This document shows positions 1 to 12,821 of a DNA stretch of 15,043 nt, piece after piece. The notes beneath the pieces are model-generated. The model was not told where the DNA came from, did no database searches, and saw only the letters and a program-made list of their open reading frames with translations. The stretch's first letter is position 1. The number at the start of each line of letters is the position of its first letter. The position numbers and the translations under genes were made by a program. The DNA is from UBA1149 sp963579235. Its GTDB lineage: Bacteria > Desulfobacterota > Binatia > UBA1149. Where the stretch lies: assembly GCA_963579235.1 (NCBI GenBank), contig CAUZFM010000066.1, forward strand, positions 1 through 15,043, in the 5' to 3' direction.

Positions 1-118
1 GGTAACGGTTGCCGTTGAGTTGATCACCCCCATAGCGATGGACGACGGGCTTCGTTTTGCCATCCGCGAAGGCGGCCGCACGGTGGGAGCCGGCGTGGTC
101 ACCAAGATCACCGAGTAG
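1..118 (+). CDS. tuf: Elongation factor Tu, 3' end (partial, copy 1)
   Basis: This is the C-terminal 38 residues of EF-Tu, read in frame from position 2 to a TAG at 116-118; the rest lies upstream of the window. EF-Tu is the GTPase that delivers aminoacyl-tRNA to the ribosomal A site in the cytoplasm. The visible part is the end of beta-barrel domain 3: it contains ELITPIAMDDGLRFAIREGG and ends RTVGAGVVTKITE, the near-invariant EF-Tu C-terminus. The rpmG ribosome binding site begins three bases after the stop, so the two genes are very likely cotranscribed. A second tuf gene starts at the other end of the window in the same orientation. The two visible pieces do not overlap, so their identity to each other cannot be judged here. 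Confidence 0.96.
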   Translation, partial: VTVAVELITPIAMDDGLRFAIREGGRTVGAGVVTKITE

Positions 119-134
119 GCGGAGGCGTTTTGGG

Positions 135-287
135 ATGAGGGATGAAATCGTGCTGGCCTGTTCTGATTGCAAGCGGAAAAACTACCGTGCGAGTCGCAAT
201 AAGCGCCTCACTAACGAGAAGCTTGAGCGGCGTAAGTACTGCGCCTCTTGCCGTACGCACACGATTCACAAGGAAGGAAAGGTTTGA
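135..287 (+). CDS. rpmG: 50S ribosomal protein L33, zinc-binding type
   Basis: This 50-residue basic protein is a small component of the large ribosomal subunit, near the E site. It has the two cysteine pairs of the zinc-ribbon (C+) form of L33, C9-x2-C12 and C36-x2-C39, around the family core KNYRASRNKR. The start at 135 is chosen because GGAGG at 121-125 lies nine bases upstream and because it gives the usual L33 length (about 49-55 residues). An upstream in-frame ATG at 57 would run through the tuf coding region and add non-homologous sequence. The gene sits 16 nt after tuf and 59 nt before tRNA-Trp, which is its usual place in deltaproteobacterial genomes. Because it keeps all four cysteines, its synthesis or replacement may depend on zinc in species that also carry a cysteine-free paralogue; none is visible here. 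Confidence 0.95.
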   Translation: MRDEIVLACSDCKRKNYRASRNKRLTNEKLERRKYCASCRTHTIHKEGKV

Positions 288-321
288 GCTTGATGCGACT
301 ACAGGATGAGACACTCCGGAT

Positions 322-346
322 GATGTCTTCAATGACGATGTCTTCA
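322..346 (+). repeat. Short direct repeat abutting the 5' end of tRNA-Trp
   Basis: GATGTCTTCA occurs at 322-331 and again at 337-346, a perfect 10-bp direct repeat with a 15-bp period. The second copy ends exactly at the base before the mature tRNA 5' end (G347). This is the pre-tRNA leader between rpmG and the tRNA. No good sigma-70 promoter is visible in 288-346. The repeat may be chance or a small duplication; a function in RNase P leader recognition is only a guess. Confidence 0.6.
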
Positions 347-423
347 GGGTCAGTAGCTCTAACTGGCAGAGCATCGGACTCCAAATCCGAGGGCTGCAGG
401 TTCGAATCCTGCCTGACCCGCCA
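347..423 (+). tRNA. trnW: tRNA-Trp (anticodon CCA)
   Basis: The sequence folds into a full cloverleaf. The acceptor stem is GGGTCAG (347-353) with CTGACCC (413-419). The D arm is GCTC (356-359) with GAGC (369-372). The anticodon stem is TCGGA (374-378) with TCCGA (386-390), and its loop CTCCAAA holds the anticodon CCA at 381-383, which reads UGG. The T arm is GCAGG (396-400) with CCTGC (408-412) around TTCGAAT. The discriminator base is G420, and the 3' CCA is encoded at 421-423. Both tryptophan-typical features, the CCA anticodon and the G discriminator, are present. It lies between rpmG and secE, as in many Proteobacteria, so it is probably cut from a polycistronic transcript. Confidence 0.97.
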
Positions 424-478
424 TTCCTGGAATAAATCGAGGTTCGGGCTCGAAGGGCAGGGGGGTCGATAGGAAACA

Positions 479-679
479 ATGGCTGGTGTAATCGAATATA
501 TAGAGCAGTCGCGAACCTTCCTGGGCGAGGTTTCGACTGAACTCAAGAAAGTAGTGTGGCCTCCACGCAAGGAAACCCTGGCCTTTACCTGGGTTGTACT
601 GATCGTGGTCGCCTTCGTGGCAGTATACCTGGGCCTGGTCGACTTCCTGCTGTCGATGGCTCTCGGGCTTGTGTTTTAG
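479..679 (+). CDS. secE: Preprotein translocase subunit SecE
   Basis: This 66-residue protein is the small essential subunit of the SecYEG channel in the inner membrane. It clamps the two halves of SecY and is needed for export and membrane insertion. The N-terminal amphipathic part ends in the SecE signature EVSTELKKVVWPPRKET (about residues 17-33), and one hydrophobic membrane segment fills residues 36-64. This is the short single-helix form, unlike the three-helix SecE of E. coli. The start ATG at 479 has AGGA (471-474) four bases upstream. It follows tRNA-Trp by 55 nt and precedes nusG by 3 nt, the classic secE-nusG pair, so the two are almost certainly translated from one mRNA. Confidence 0.96.
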   Translation: MAGVIEYIEQSRTFLGEVSTELKKVVWPPRKETLAFTWVVLIVVAFVAVYLGLVDFLLSMALGLVF

Positions 680-682
680 GAA

Positions 683-1231
683 ATGGAAACGGCCGTGGCT
701 GATAACAACCTGCAGTGGTACGTGGTTAACGCCTACTCCACCTACGAAGGGAAGGTGAAGACGCAGCTGCTCGAGCGCATCCACGCTTCGGGCAGGGAGG
801 AGGAATTCGGCGAAATTCTAGTGCCGGCCGAGCAGATCGTCGAACTGGTCAGGGGTAAAAAGCGGGTAACGACCCGCAGCCTGTACCCCGGTTACATCCT
901 CATGCATATGAATCTGACCGACGAAAACTGGCACCTGGTCACCGGTACGCCCAAGGTGTCGGGCTTTGTCGGGGGCACTACGCCCGCGCCGGTGCCGCAG
1001 GCAGAAGTCGACGAGGTCATGAAGCTCATCGCAGAAGGGGCTTCCGCGCCTCGAGCGAGGGCGGGCTTCGAAGTAGGCCAGCAGGTCAAGATAACGGACG
1101 GCGCTTTCGCTGACTTTAACGGTATCGTCGAAGAAGTAAGGCCGGACAAGGGGACCCTCAAGGTTTCCATATCTATCTTCGGTCGGGCGACTTCGGTCGA
1201 AATGGAACTGGTACAGGTCGAAAAGACCTGA
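683..1231 (+). CDS. nusG: Transcription termination/antitermination factor NusG
   Basis: NusG binds the beta' clamp helices of RNA polymerase, suppresses pausing, and links polymerase to Rho or to ribosomal protein S10. The NGN domain runs from QWYVVNAYSTYEGKV (about residues 11-25) through LYPGYILMHM and VSGFVGG. The C-terminal KOW domain covers about residues 126-180, with FEVGQQVKITDGAFADFNG and SIFGRATSVEMELVQVEK, which is close to the E. coli version. There is no extra domain. The ATG at 683 lies only 3 nt after the secE stop and has almost no room for a Shine-Dalgarno. A GTG at 695 is better placed behind the AGGAAATGGAAA tract and would give a 178-residue protein starting (M)ADNNLQWYVV. 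The true start may therefore be 695; the reading frame and stop are secure. Confidence 0.95.
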   Translation: METAVADNNLQWYVVNAYSTYEGKVKTQLLERIHASGREEEFGEILVPAEQIVELVRGKKRVTTRSLYPGYILMHMNLTDENWHLVTGTPKVSGFVGGTTPAPVPQAEVDEVMKLIAEGASAPRARAGFEVGQQVKITDGAFADFNGIVEEVRPDKGTLKVSISIFGRATSVEMELVQVEKT

Positions 1232-1245
1232 GCGTGTAAGGGAAG

Positions 1246-1671
1246 ATGGCAAAGAAAGTCTTAGATTCACTCAAGCTTCAGATAACAGCGGGCAAGGCTA
1301 ATCCCAGCCCGCCGGTCGGACCTGCGCTCGGTCAGCGTGGTGTCAACATCATGGAGTTTTGCAAGGCGTTCAACGCGAAGACCCAGGAGATGGGCGACGT
1401 TATCGTCCCCGTTATCATCACGGTTTACGCCGACAGGTCATTTTCGTTCATCACCAAGACCCCGCCGGCGTCGATGCTGCTCAAGAAGGCAGCGAAGTTG
1501 GCCAAGGGCTCACCCGAACCCAACAAGACCAAGGTGGGCAGCGTGTCGAGGAAGCAGGTCCGCGAGATAGCCGAGACCAAGATGGTGGACCTCAACGCCA
1601 GCTCGGTCGAAAGCGCGATGAAGATAGTGGAAGGGACTGCCCGGAGCATGGGCATCACCGTAGAGGGTTGA
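1246..1671 (+). CDS. rplK: 50S ribosomal protein L11
   Basis: L11 (141 residues, the normal bacterial length) binds helices 43/44 of 23S rRNA at the base of the L7/L12 stalk. There it helps factor-dependent GTP hydrolysis and RelA activation, and it is the site of thiostrepton action. The N-terminal domain shows the proline-rich segment ANPSPPVGPALGQRGVNIMEF (starting near residue 18), with the prolines that face thiostrepton. The C-terminal RNA-binding domain contains FITKTPPASMLLKKAA and ends EGTARSMGITVEG, the family signature end. The start at 1246 is preceded by AAGGGAAG (1238-1245), a usable but tightly spaced ribosome binding site. The gap to nusG is 14 nt and that to rplA is 2 nt, so the genes are cotranscribed and rplK-rplA are probably translationally coupled. 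Confidence 0.97.
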   Translation: MAKKVLDSLKLQITAGKANPSPPVGPALGQRGVNIMEFCKAFNAKTQEMGDVIVPVIITVYADRSFSFITKTPPASMLLKKAAKLAKGSPEPNKTKVGSVSRKQVREIAETKMVDLNASSVESAMKIVEGTARSMGITVEG

Positions 1672-1673
1672 GT

Positions 1674-2375
1674 ATGGGTGGCAAGGGAAAAAGATACACG
1701 ACGTCGGCCGACAAGCGGGACCGCGAAAAGGCTTACACCCTGGCCGAGGCCATCGAGTTGGTCGCGGGGGGATCAGGTACCAGCTTTGACGAGACCGTGG
1801 ACTTGGCGATGAAGCTCAACGTGGACCCGAGGCACGCCGACCAGAACGTTCGCGGCACGGTGGCGCTTCCGCACGGTACCGGCCGTGACGTCAAGGTGGC
1901 GGTTTTTGCCAAGGGGGCCAAGGCCGACGAAGCGAGAGAGGCCGGTGCTGACTTCGTGGGCGATGATGAACTTATAGCCAGGGTCCGCGACGACGGTTTC
2001 ACGGGTTTTGATCGTGCCGTGGCTACCCCCGACATGATGGGTGCAGTGGGCAAGGTGGCTCGCGTGCTCGGTCCCAGGGGGCTGATGCCCAACCCCAAGG
2101 TTGGCACGGTGACAAACGACGTGGCCGAAATCGTCAAGGAGCTCAAGGCCGGACAGGTGGAGTACAGGGTCGACAAGGCCGGTATCGTGCACGCTGTTAT
2201 CGGCAAGGCTTCTTTCGGTGCCGGAAAGTTAGGTGATAACGCGGAGCAACTGATCGGAAGCGTACTCAAGGCCAAGCCGTCCTCGGCCAAGGGTCAGTAC
2301 GTGAAGAGCGTTTGCTTGTCTTCGACGATGGGGCCGGGAATCTCGGTTGACCCTGCCGACCTGATCCGCAAGTAG
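1674..2375 (+). CDS. rplA: 50S ribosomal protein L1
   Basis: L1 (233 residues) forms the mobile L1 stalk with 23S rRNA helices 76-78 and guides deacylated tRNA out of the E site. In many bacteria it also represses its own operon. The N-terminal RNA-binding half shows NVDPRHADQNVRGTVALPHG (near residues 49-68). The central domain has PRGLMPNPKVGTVTND, and the signature KAGQVEYRVDKAGIVHAVIG follows. The start at 1674 has GAGGG (1663-1667) six bases upstream and gives MGGKGKRYTT, matching the usual MAKxGKRY beginning. In-frame sequence upstream of it belongs to rplK in another frame. It follows rplK by 2 nt and is followed by an 82-nt spacer before rplJ. No E. coli-like L1 operator has room to exist in the 14-nt nusG-rplK gap. 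Confidence 0.97.
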   Translation: MGGKGKRYTTSADKRDREKAYTLAEAIELVAGGSGTSFDETVDLAMKLNVDPRHADQNVRGTVALPHGTGRDVKVAVFAKGAKADEAREAGADFVGDDELIARVRDDGFTGFDRAVATPDMMGAVGKVARVLGPRGLMPNPKVGTVTNDVAEIVKELKAGQVEYRVDKAGIVHAVIGKASFGAGKLGDNAEQLIGSVLKAKPSSAKGQYVKSVCLSSTMGPGISVDPADLIRK

Positions 2376-2457
2376 ACCTGGCGGTTGCCGGTAGACAAGT
2401 AGATAGACGTTCGGGCTGAGCCGGACGAAGAGAACAGAGACGAGAGCAAGAAGTAAT
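2376..2457 (+). promoter_or_regulatory. Candidate L10 (rplJ) mRNA leader with two hairpins
   Basis: This 82-nt rplA-rplJ spacer can form two stems. The first (2376-2392) pairs ACC with GGT and GGC with GCC around a GGTT loop, with T2379 bulged. The second (2408-2427) pairs CGTTCGG with CCGGACG around GCTGAG. A purine tract then runs from 2423 to 2453 with four Cs and no T, ending at the weak rplJ start region. In many bacteria the L10-L7/L12 complex binds a leader at this position to repress rplJL. Position and structure fit that role, but I cannot match the known L10-binding kink-turn with certainty. No T run follows either stem, so neither is a terminator. Confidence 0.4.
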
Positions 2458-2976
2458 ATGAACCGCGAAGAAAAAGCAGCCAGCGTTGAGATGCTCAACG
2501 ACAAGTTCAAGCAGGCGCCGATCGCCATACTGGCCCACTACAGGGGGCTCAGTGTCGAGCAGATGTCCACGCTTCGTCGCGACGTTCGTGCAGCCGATGG
2601 CGAGGTGCTGGTAGCCAAGAACCGGCTGGCCCGCCTGGCGGTCAAGGACACGCCCTACGAGTCGCTGACCGAGATGCTGAGCGGACCCGCGGCATTGGCG
2701 TTTGGCTACGGCGACCCGGTCGGGGTCGCCAAGGCCTTGCAGGATTTTGCGAAGGACAATGAAGCGCTGGATATCAAGGGCGCCGTCATGGAAGGCGAAG
2801 CCCTCGACGCGGCCAGGGTCAAGCAGCTCGCGAGCATGCCTACCCGCGACCAGTTGCGGGCCCAGTTGCTGGCGTTGATGTCGACACCGGCGCAGCAGCT
2901 AGTGAGAGTACTGGCGGCGCCGGCGCAGCAGTTTGTACAGGTATTGTCGGCCAGAATCCGACAGGAAAATCCCTAG
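2458..2976 (+). CDS. rplJ: 50S ribosomal protein L10
   Basis: L10 (172 residues) anchors L7/L12 dimers to the ribosome and binds the same rRNA region as L11. The N-terminal rRNA-binding domain shows APIAILAHYRGLSVEQMSTLR (near residues 21-41) and AKNRLARLAV. The C-terminal helix after LASMP (residues 124-128) carries the L7/L12-binding modules. It contains an exact-period tandem repeat, PAQQLVRVLAA (144-154) and PAQQFVQVLSA (155-165). The tail after LASMP is 44 residues, about nine longer than in E. coli L10 as I recall it, which suggests three bound L7/L12 dimers rather than two. The start ATG at 2458 lacks a clear Shine-Dalgarno; GAGAG at 2442-2446 inside the purine tract is the best candidate. 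The gene is followed by a structured 86-nt gap and rplL. Confidence 0.96.
   Translation: MNREEKAASVEMLNDKFKQAPIAILAHYRGLSVEQMSTLRRDVRAADGEVLVAKNRLARLAVKDTPYESLTEMLSGPAALAFGYGDPVGVAKALQDFAKDNEALDIKGAVMEGEALDAARVKQLASMPTRDQLRAQLLALMSTPAQQLVRVLAAPAQQFVQVLSARIRQENP
2887..2952 (+). repeat. 33-bp tandem repeat inside rplJ (L7/L12-binding modules)
   Basis: Two in-frame 33-bp units, 2887-2919 and 2920-2952, encode PAQQLVRVLAA and PAQQFVQVLSA. The first 12 bases, CCGGCGCAGCAG, are identical in both units, and about 24 of 33 positions match overall. This looks like an internal duplication of one L7/L12 dimer-binding module at the end of the L10 C-terminal helix. Confidence 0.8.
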
Positions 2977-2982
2977 GCGGGG

Positions 2983-3040
2983 ACACCCGGGTGTGAGGCG
3001 CCGACCGGGGGCGCAAAGAAAAGTAGACGGGTATACCCCG
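2983..3040 (+). promoter_or_regulatory. Structured rplJ-rplL spacer: three successive small stem-loops
   Basis: The 86-nt gap holds three inverted repeats. ACACCCGGGTGT (2983-2994) is a perfect 12-bp palindrome. GCGCC (2998-3002) pairs with GGCGC (3010-3014) around a 7-nt loop. CGGG (3028-3031) pairs with CCCG (3037-3040) around TATAC. They end ten bases before the strong rplL Shine-Dalgarno AGGAGG (3049-3054). None has a following T run, so they are not intrinsic terminators. Stabilising or processing the mRNA so that L7/L12 is made in excess over L10 is a reasonable inference, not shown. Confidence 0.4.
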
Positions 3041-3062
3041 CATCAGTCAGGAGGAAACAGAC

Positions 3063-3449
3063 ATGGCACTCAGTGCAGAAGAACGACAGGATATTGTAGA
3101 GAAACTTTCGGCGGCGACCGTCCTCGAAGTGGCGGACCTGGTCAAGGATCTCGAGGAGAAGTGGGGCGTGAGCGCTGCTGCCCCGGTGGCCGTGGCCGCA
3201 GCTGGTGGCGGAGGCGATGTAGCCGAAGCCGAGGTCAAAGACGAATTTGACGTCATGCTGACCGCGATCGGCGAGAAGAAGATACAGGTCATCAAGGCGG
3301 TGCGTGAGCTTACCGGGCTTGGCTTGAAGGAAGCCAAGGACCTCGTGGAAGCTGCCCCGAGTGCGGTGAAGGAAGCCGCATCGAAGGACGACGCCGAAGC
3401 CGCGAAGACCAAGCTTGAAGAGGCCGGTGCAACGGCCGAACTCAAGTAG
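3063..3449 (+). CDS. rplL: 50S ribosomal protein L7/L12
   Basis: L7/L12 (128 residues) is the only multi-copy ribosomal protein; its dimers on L10 recruit EF-Tu, EF-G, IF2 and RF3 and stimulate their GTPase activity. The N-terminal dimerisation domain is residues 1-33 (SAEERQDIVEKLSAATVLEV). A flexible Ala/Gly/Val hinge follows, with AAAPVAVAAAGGGG near residues 38-51. The C-terminal factor-binding domain starts at EFDVMLTAIGEKK and contains the conserved helix GLGLKEAKDLVE (near residues 87-98). The start ATG at 3063 has a perfect AGGAGG (3049-3054) eight bases upstream, the strongest ribosome binding site in this stretch, matching the need for several copies per ribosome. A 74-nt spacer with a hairpin separates it from rpoB. 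Confidence 0.97.
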   Translation: MALSAEERQDIVEKLSAATVLEVADLVKDLEEKWGVSAAAPVAVAAAGGGGDVAEAEVKDEFDVMLTAIGEKKIQVIKAVRELTGLGLKEAKDLVEAAPSAVKEAASKDDAEAAKTKLEEAGATAELK

Positions 3450-3485
3450 TTCAGAACGGTACCGATTGAAATCATCCAGTTTACC

Positions 3486-3510
3486 GCCGGTGGCCCCAGG
3501 GCCGCACGGC
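3486..3510 (+). promoter_or_regulatory. Hairpin between rplL and rpoB, next to the rpoB ribosome binding site
   Basis: GCCG (3486-3489) pairs with CGGC (3507-3510), and GTGGCC (3490-3495) pairs with GGCCGC (3500-3505), around a CCAG loop. This makes a 10-bp stem with one bulged A (3506). It ends four bases before GGGAG (3514-3518), the rpoB Shine-Dalgarno, and has no T run. In E. coli an attenuator and an RNase III site in this gap lower rpoBC expression relative to rplJL. This hairpin holds the corresponding position, but the shared function is inferred. Confidence 0.45.
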
Positions 3511-3523
3511 TGCGGGAGATAGT

Positions 3524-11810
<8,287 letters not shown>

Positions 11811-11814
<4 letters not shown>

Positions 11815-11839
11815 CTGGGAAGGATTTGCGAATTAGATT
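11811..11839 (+). promoter_or_regulatory. Candidate sigma-70 promoter for the str operon (rpsL-rpsG-fusA-tuf)
   Basis: TTGACT (11811-11816) matches the -35 consensus at 5 of 6 positions and includes the rpoC stop codon TGA. After a 17-nt spacer, TAGATT (11834-11839) matches the -10 consensus at 4 of 6, keeping the key T1, A2 and T6. The start site would fall near 11846, leaving a leader of about 70 nt before rpsL. This is the best promoter-like pair found in any spacer of the window, and it lies where an independent str-operon promoter would be expected. No transcript data support it. Confidence 0.45.
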
Positions 11840-11857
11840 GAGCGATTCGCTGTTTTT
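11828..11857 (+). terminator. Weak intrinsic-terminator-like stem after rpoC
   Basis: GCGAAT (11828-11833) pairs with ATTCGC (11845-11850) across an 11-nt loop, and two bases later TTTTT occurs at 11853-11857. A smaller alternative, AGCG (11841-11844) with CGCT (11848-11851), also precedes the T run. The stem is short and half A/T, so termination would be partial at best. It overlaps the candidate rpsL promoter, so it could trim read-through from rpoBC. Confidence 0.35.
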
Positions 11858-11860
11858 CTA

Positions 11861-11876
11861 GACCCCGAAAGGGGTT
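11861..11876 (+). promoter_or_regulatory. GAAA-tetraloop hairpin in the rpsL leader
   Basis: ACCCC (11862-11866) pairs with GGGGT (11871-11875) around the stable tetraloop GAAA, and G11861 can add a wobble pair with T11876. Only TTT follows, so it is a poor terminator. It lies 41 nt before the rpsL start in the predicted leader RNA. It could stabilise the 5' end or bind a regulator, but its role is unknown. Confidence 0.4.
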
Positions 11877-11917
11877 TGAAAGGCAGCAGCTGAACAAGGA
11901 AAAGAGGAAAAGTAACC

Positions 11918-12289
11918 GTGCCGACTATCAACCAGCTCGTACGCAAACGCCGTAAAAAGCAGGTGCGCAAGAGCAATACGCCTGCCCTGGATGCCTGCCC
12001 ACAGCGGCGCGGGGTGTGCACGCGCGTGTATACGAGCACGCCCAAGAAGCCGAATTCGGCGCTTAGAAAAGTAGCCCGTGTACGCCTGTCCAACGGCCAG
12101 GAAGTCACGACCTACATCCCGGGCGAAGGCCATAACCTGCAGGAGCACTCGGTGGTGTTGCTCAGGGGGGGCAGGGTCAAGGACCTGCCGGGTGTTCGCT
12201 ATCACATTGTCAGGGGCACGCTCGATACCGTGGGCGTCGAAGAGCGTCGCCAGAGCCGATCGAAGTACGGCGCGCGGCGTCCGAAGTAG
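11918..12289 (+). CDS. rpsL: 30S ribosomal protein S12
   Basis: S12 (123 residues) sits at the decoding centre and monitors codon-anticodon pairing. It starts MPTINQLVRKRRKK and contains the family motif TSTPKKPNSALRK (residues 39-51) and PGEGHNLQEHSVVLLRGGRV. The streptomycin-resistance positions carry sensitive residues: K43, K88 and P91 match the same positions in E. coli numbering with Met. D89 in KDLPG is the aspartate methylthiolated by RimO in E. coli. The start is GTG at 11918, with GAGG (11904-11907) ten bases upstream inside a purine-rich tract; the protein begins exactly at the conserved S12 N-terminus, so this rare start is secure. It follows rpoC by 103 nt and precedes rpsG by only 13 nt. 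Confidence 0.97.
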   Translation: MPTINQLVRKRRKKQVRKSNTPALDACPQRRGVCTRVYTSTPKKPNSALRKVARVRLSNGQEVTTYIPGEGHNLQEHSVVLLRGGRVKDLPGVRYHIVRGTLDTVGVEERRQSRSKYGARRPK

Positions 12290-12302
12290 AGGGGGAGGGG
12301 AA

Positions 12303-12773
12303 ATGTCCAGAAAAGGCCCTGCGCGTAAACGAGAACTTCTTCCTGACCCGCGTTTCAAGGAAACGGTAGTAACACAGTTTGTGAACTGCATGATGGTGGA
12401 CGGCAAGAAGAGTCTCGCCGAAAGAATTTTTTATAGTGCCCTTAACAAGGTCAAGGAACAGACCGGCGAGGACGGGTTAGAGACCTTCAAGAAAGCGCTG
12501 GCCAACGTGCATCCCTCGGTGGAGGTGCGTTCACGGCGGGTTGGTGGAGCGACCTACCAGGTTCCCGTCGAGGTGCGACCGAGCCGCAGGGTGGCATTGG
12601 CCATACGCTGGATCATCGCCAACGCCAGGTCGAGAGGCGAGAAGACCATGCGCGACCGCTTGTCGGCCGAGCTCGTCGACGCAGCCAACAACCGTGGCTC
12701 GGCAGTTAAGAAGAGAGAAGATACCCACCGGATGGCCGAGGCCAACAAGGCTTTCGCGCATTACCGCTGGTAG
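12303..12773 (+). CDS. rpsG: 30S ribosomal protein S7
   Basis: S7 (156 residues) starts assembly of the 30S head by binding the 3' domain of 16S rRNA, and it lines the E site. It begins MSRKGPARKRELLPDPRFKE and shows MMVDGKKSLAERIFYSAL, VEVRSRRVGGATYQVPVEVR (near residues 74-93), RWIIANARSR and the conserved C-terminus AFAHYRW. The start at 12303 is preceded by GGAGG (12294-12298) in a G-rich run filling the whole spacer. An in-frame upstream extension would read through rpsL and is rejected. In E. coli, S7 represses translation by binding a spacer of about 100 nt between rpsL and rpsG. Here that spacer is only 13 nt, so that mode of control cannot work through the same site. Confidence 0.97.
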   Translation: MSRKGPARKRELLPDPRFKETVVTQFVNCMMVDGKKSLAERIFYSALNKVKEQTGEDGLETFKKALANVHPSVEVRSRRVGGATYQVPVEVRPSRRVALAIRWIIANARSRGEKTMRDRLSAELVDAANNRGSAVKKREDTHRMAEANKAFAHYRW

Positions 12774-12821
12774 TCGCTCGAAGAAAAGACCAGGTAACAG
12801 GCGATATAGTAAAGATTCATC

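Noticed and set aside
437..453. TCGAG/CTCGA inverted repeat between tRNA-Trp and secE
   Set aside because: It is a 5-bp stem with a 7-nt loop and no T run. It is too weak to call a terminator or a regulatory element.
1359..1673. An upstream extension of the rplA frame to 1359
   Set aside because: It runs out of frame through rplK. The ATG at 1674 has a well-placed GAGGG and matches the normal L1 N-terminus.
2347..2376. TTGACC at the end of rplA as a -35 box for rplJ
   Set aside because: The matching -10 positions read AAGTAG or similar, with no TAnnnT.
3466..3494. TTGAAA before rpoB as a -35 box
   Set aside because: At 16-18 nt spacing the partner sequence is GC-rich (GGTGGC) and unlike a -10 box.
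12078..12302. An upstream extension of the rpsG frame to 12078
   Set aside because: It overlaps rpsL in another frame. S7 begins at the conserved MSRKGPARKR with GGAGG just upstream.
12805..12810. TATAGT before fusA as a -10 promoter box
   Set aside because: No -35-like hexamer lies 15-19 nt upstream; the sequence there is AAGAAAAGAC.
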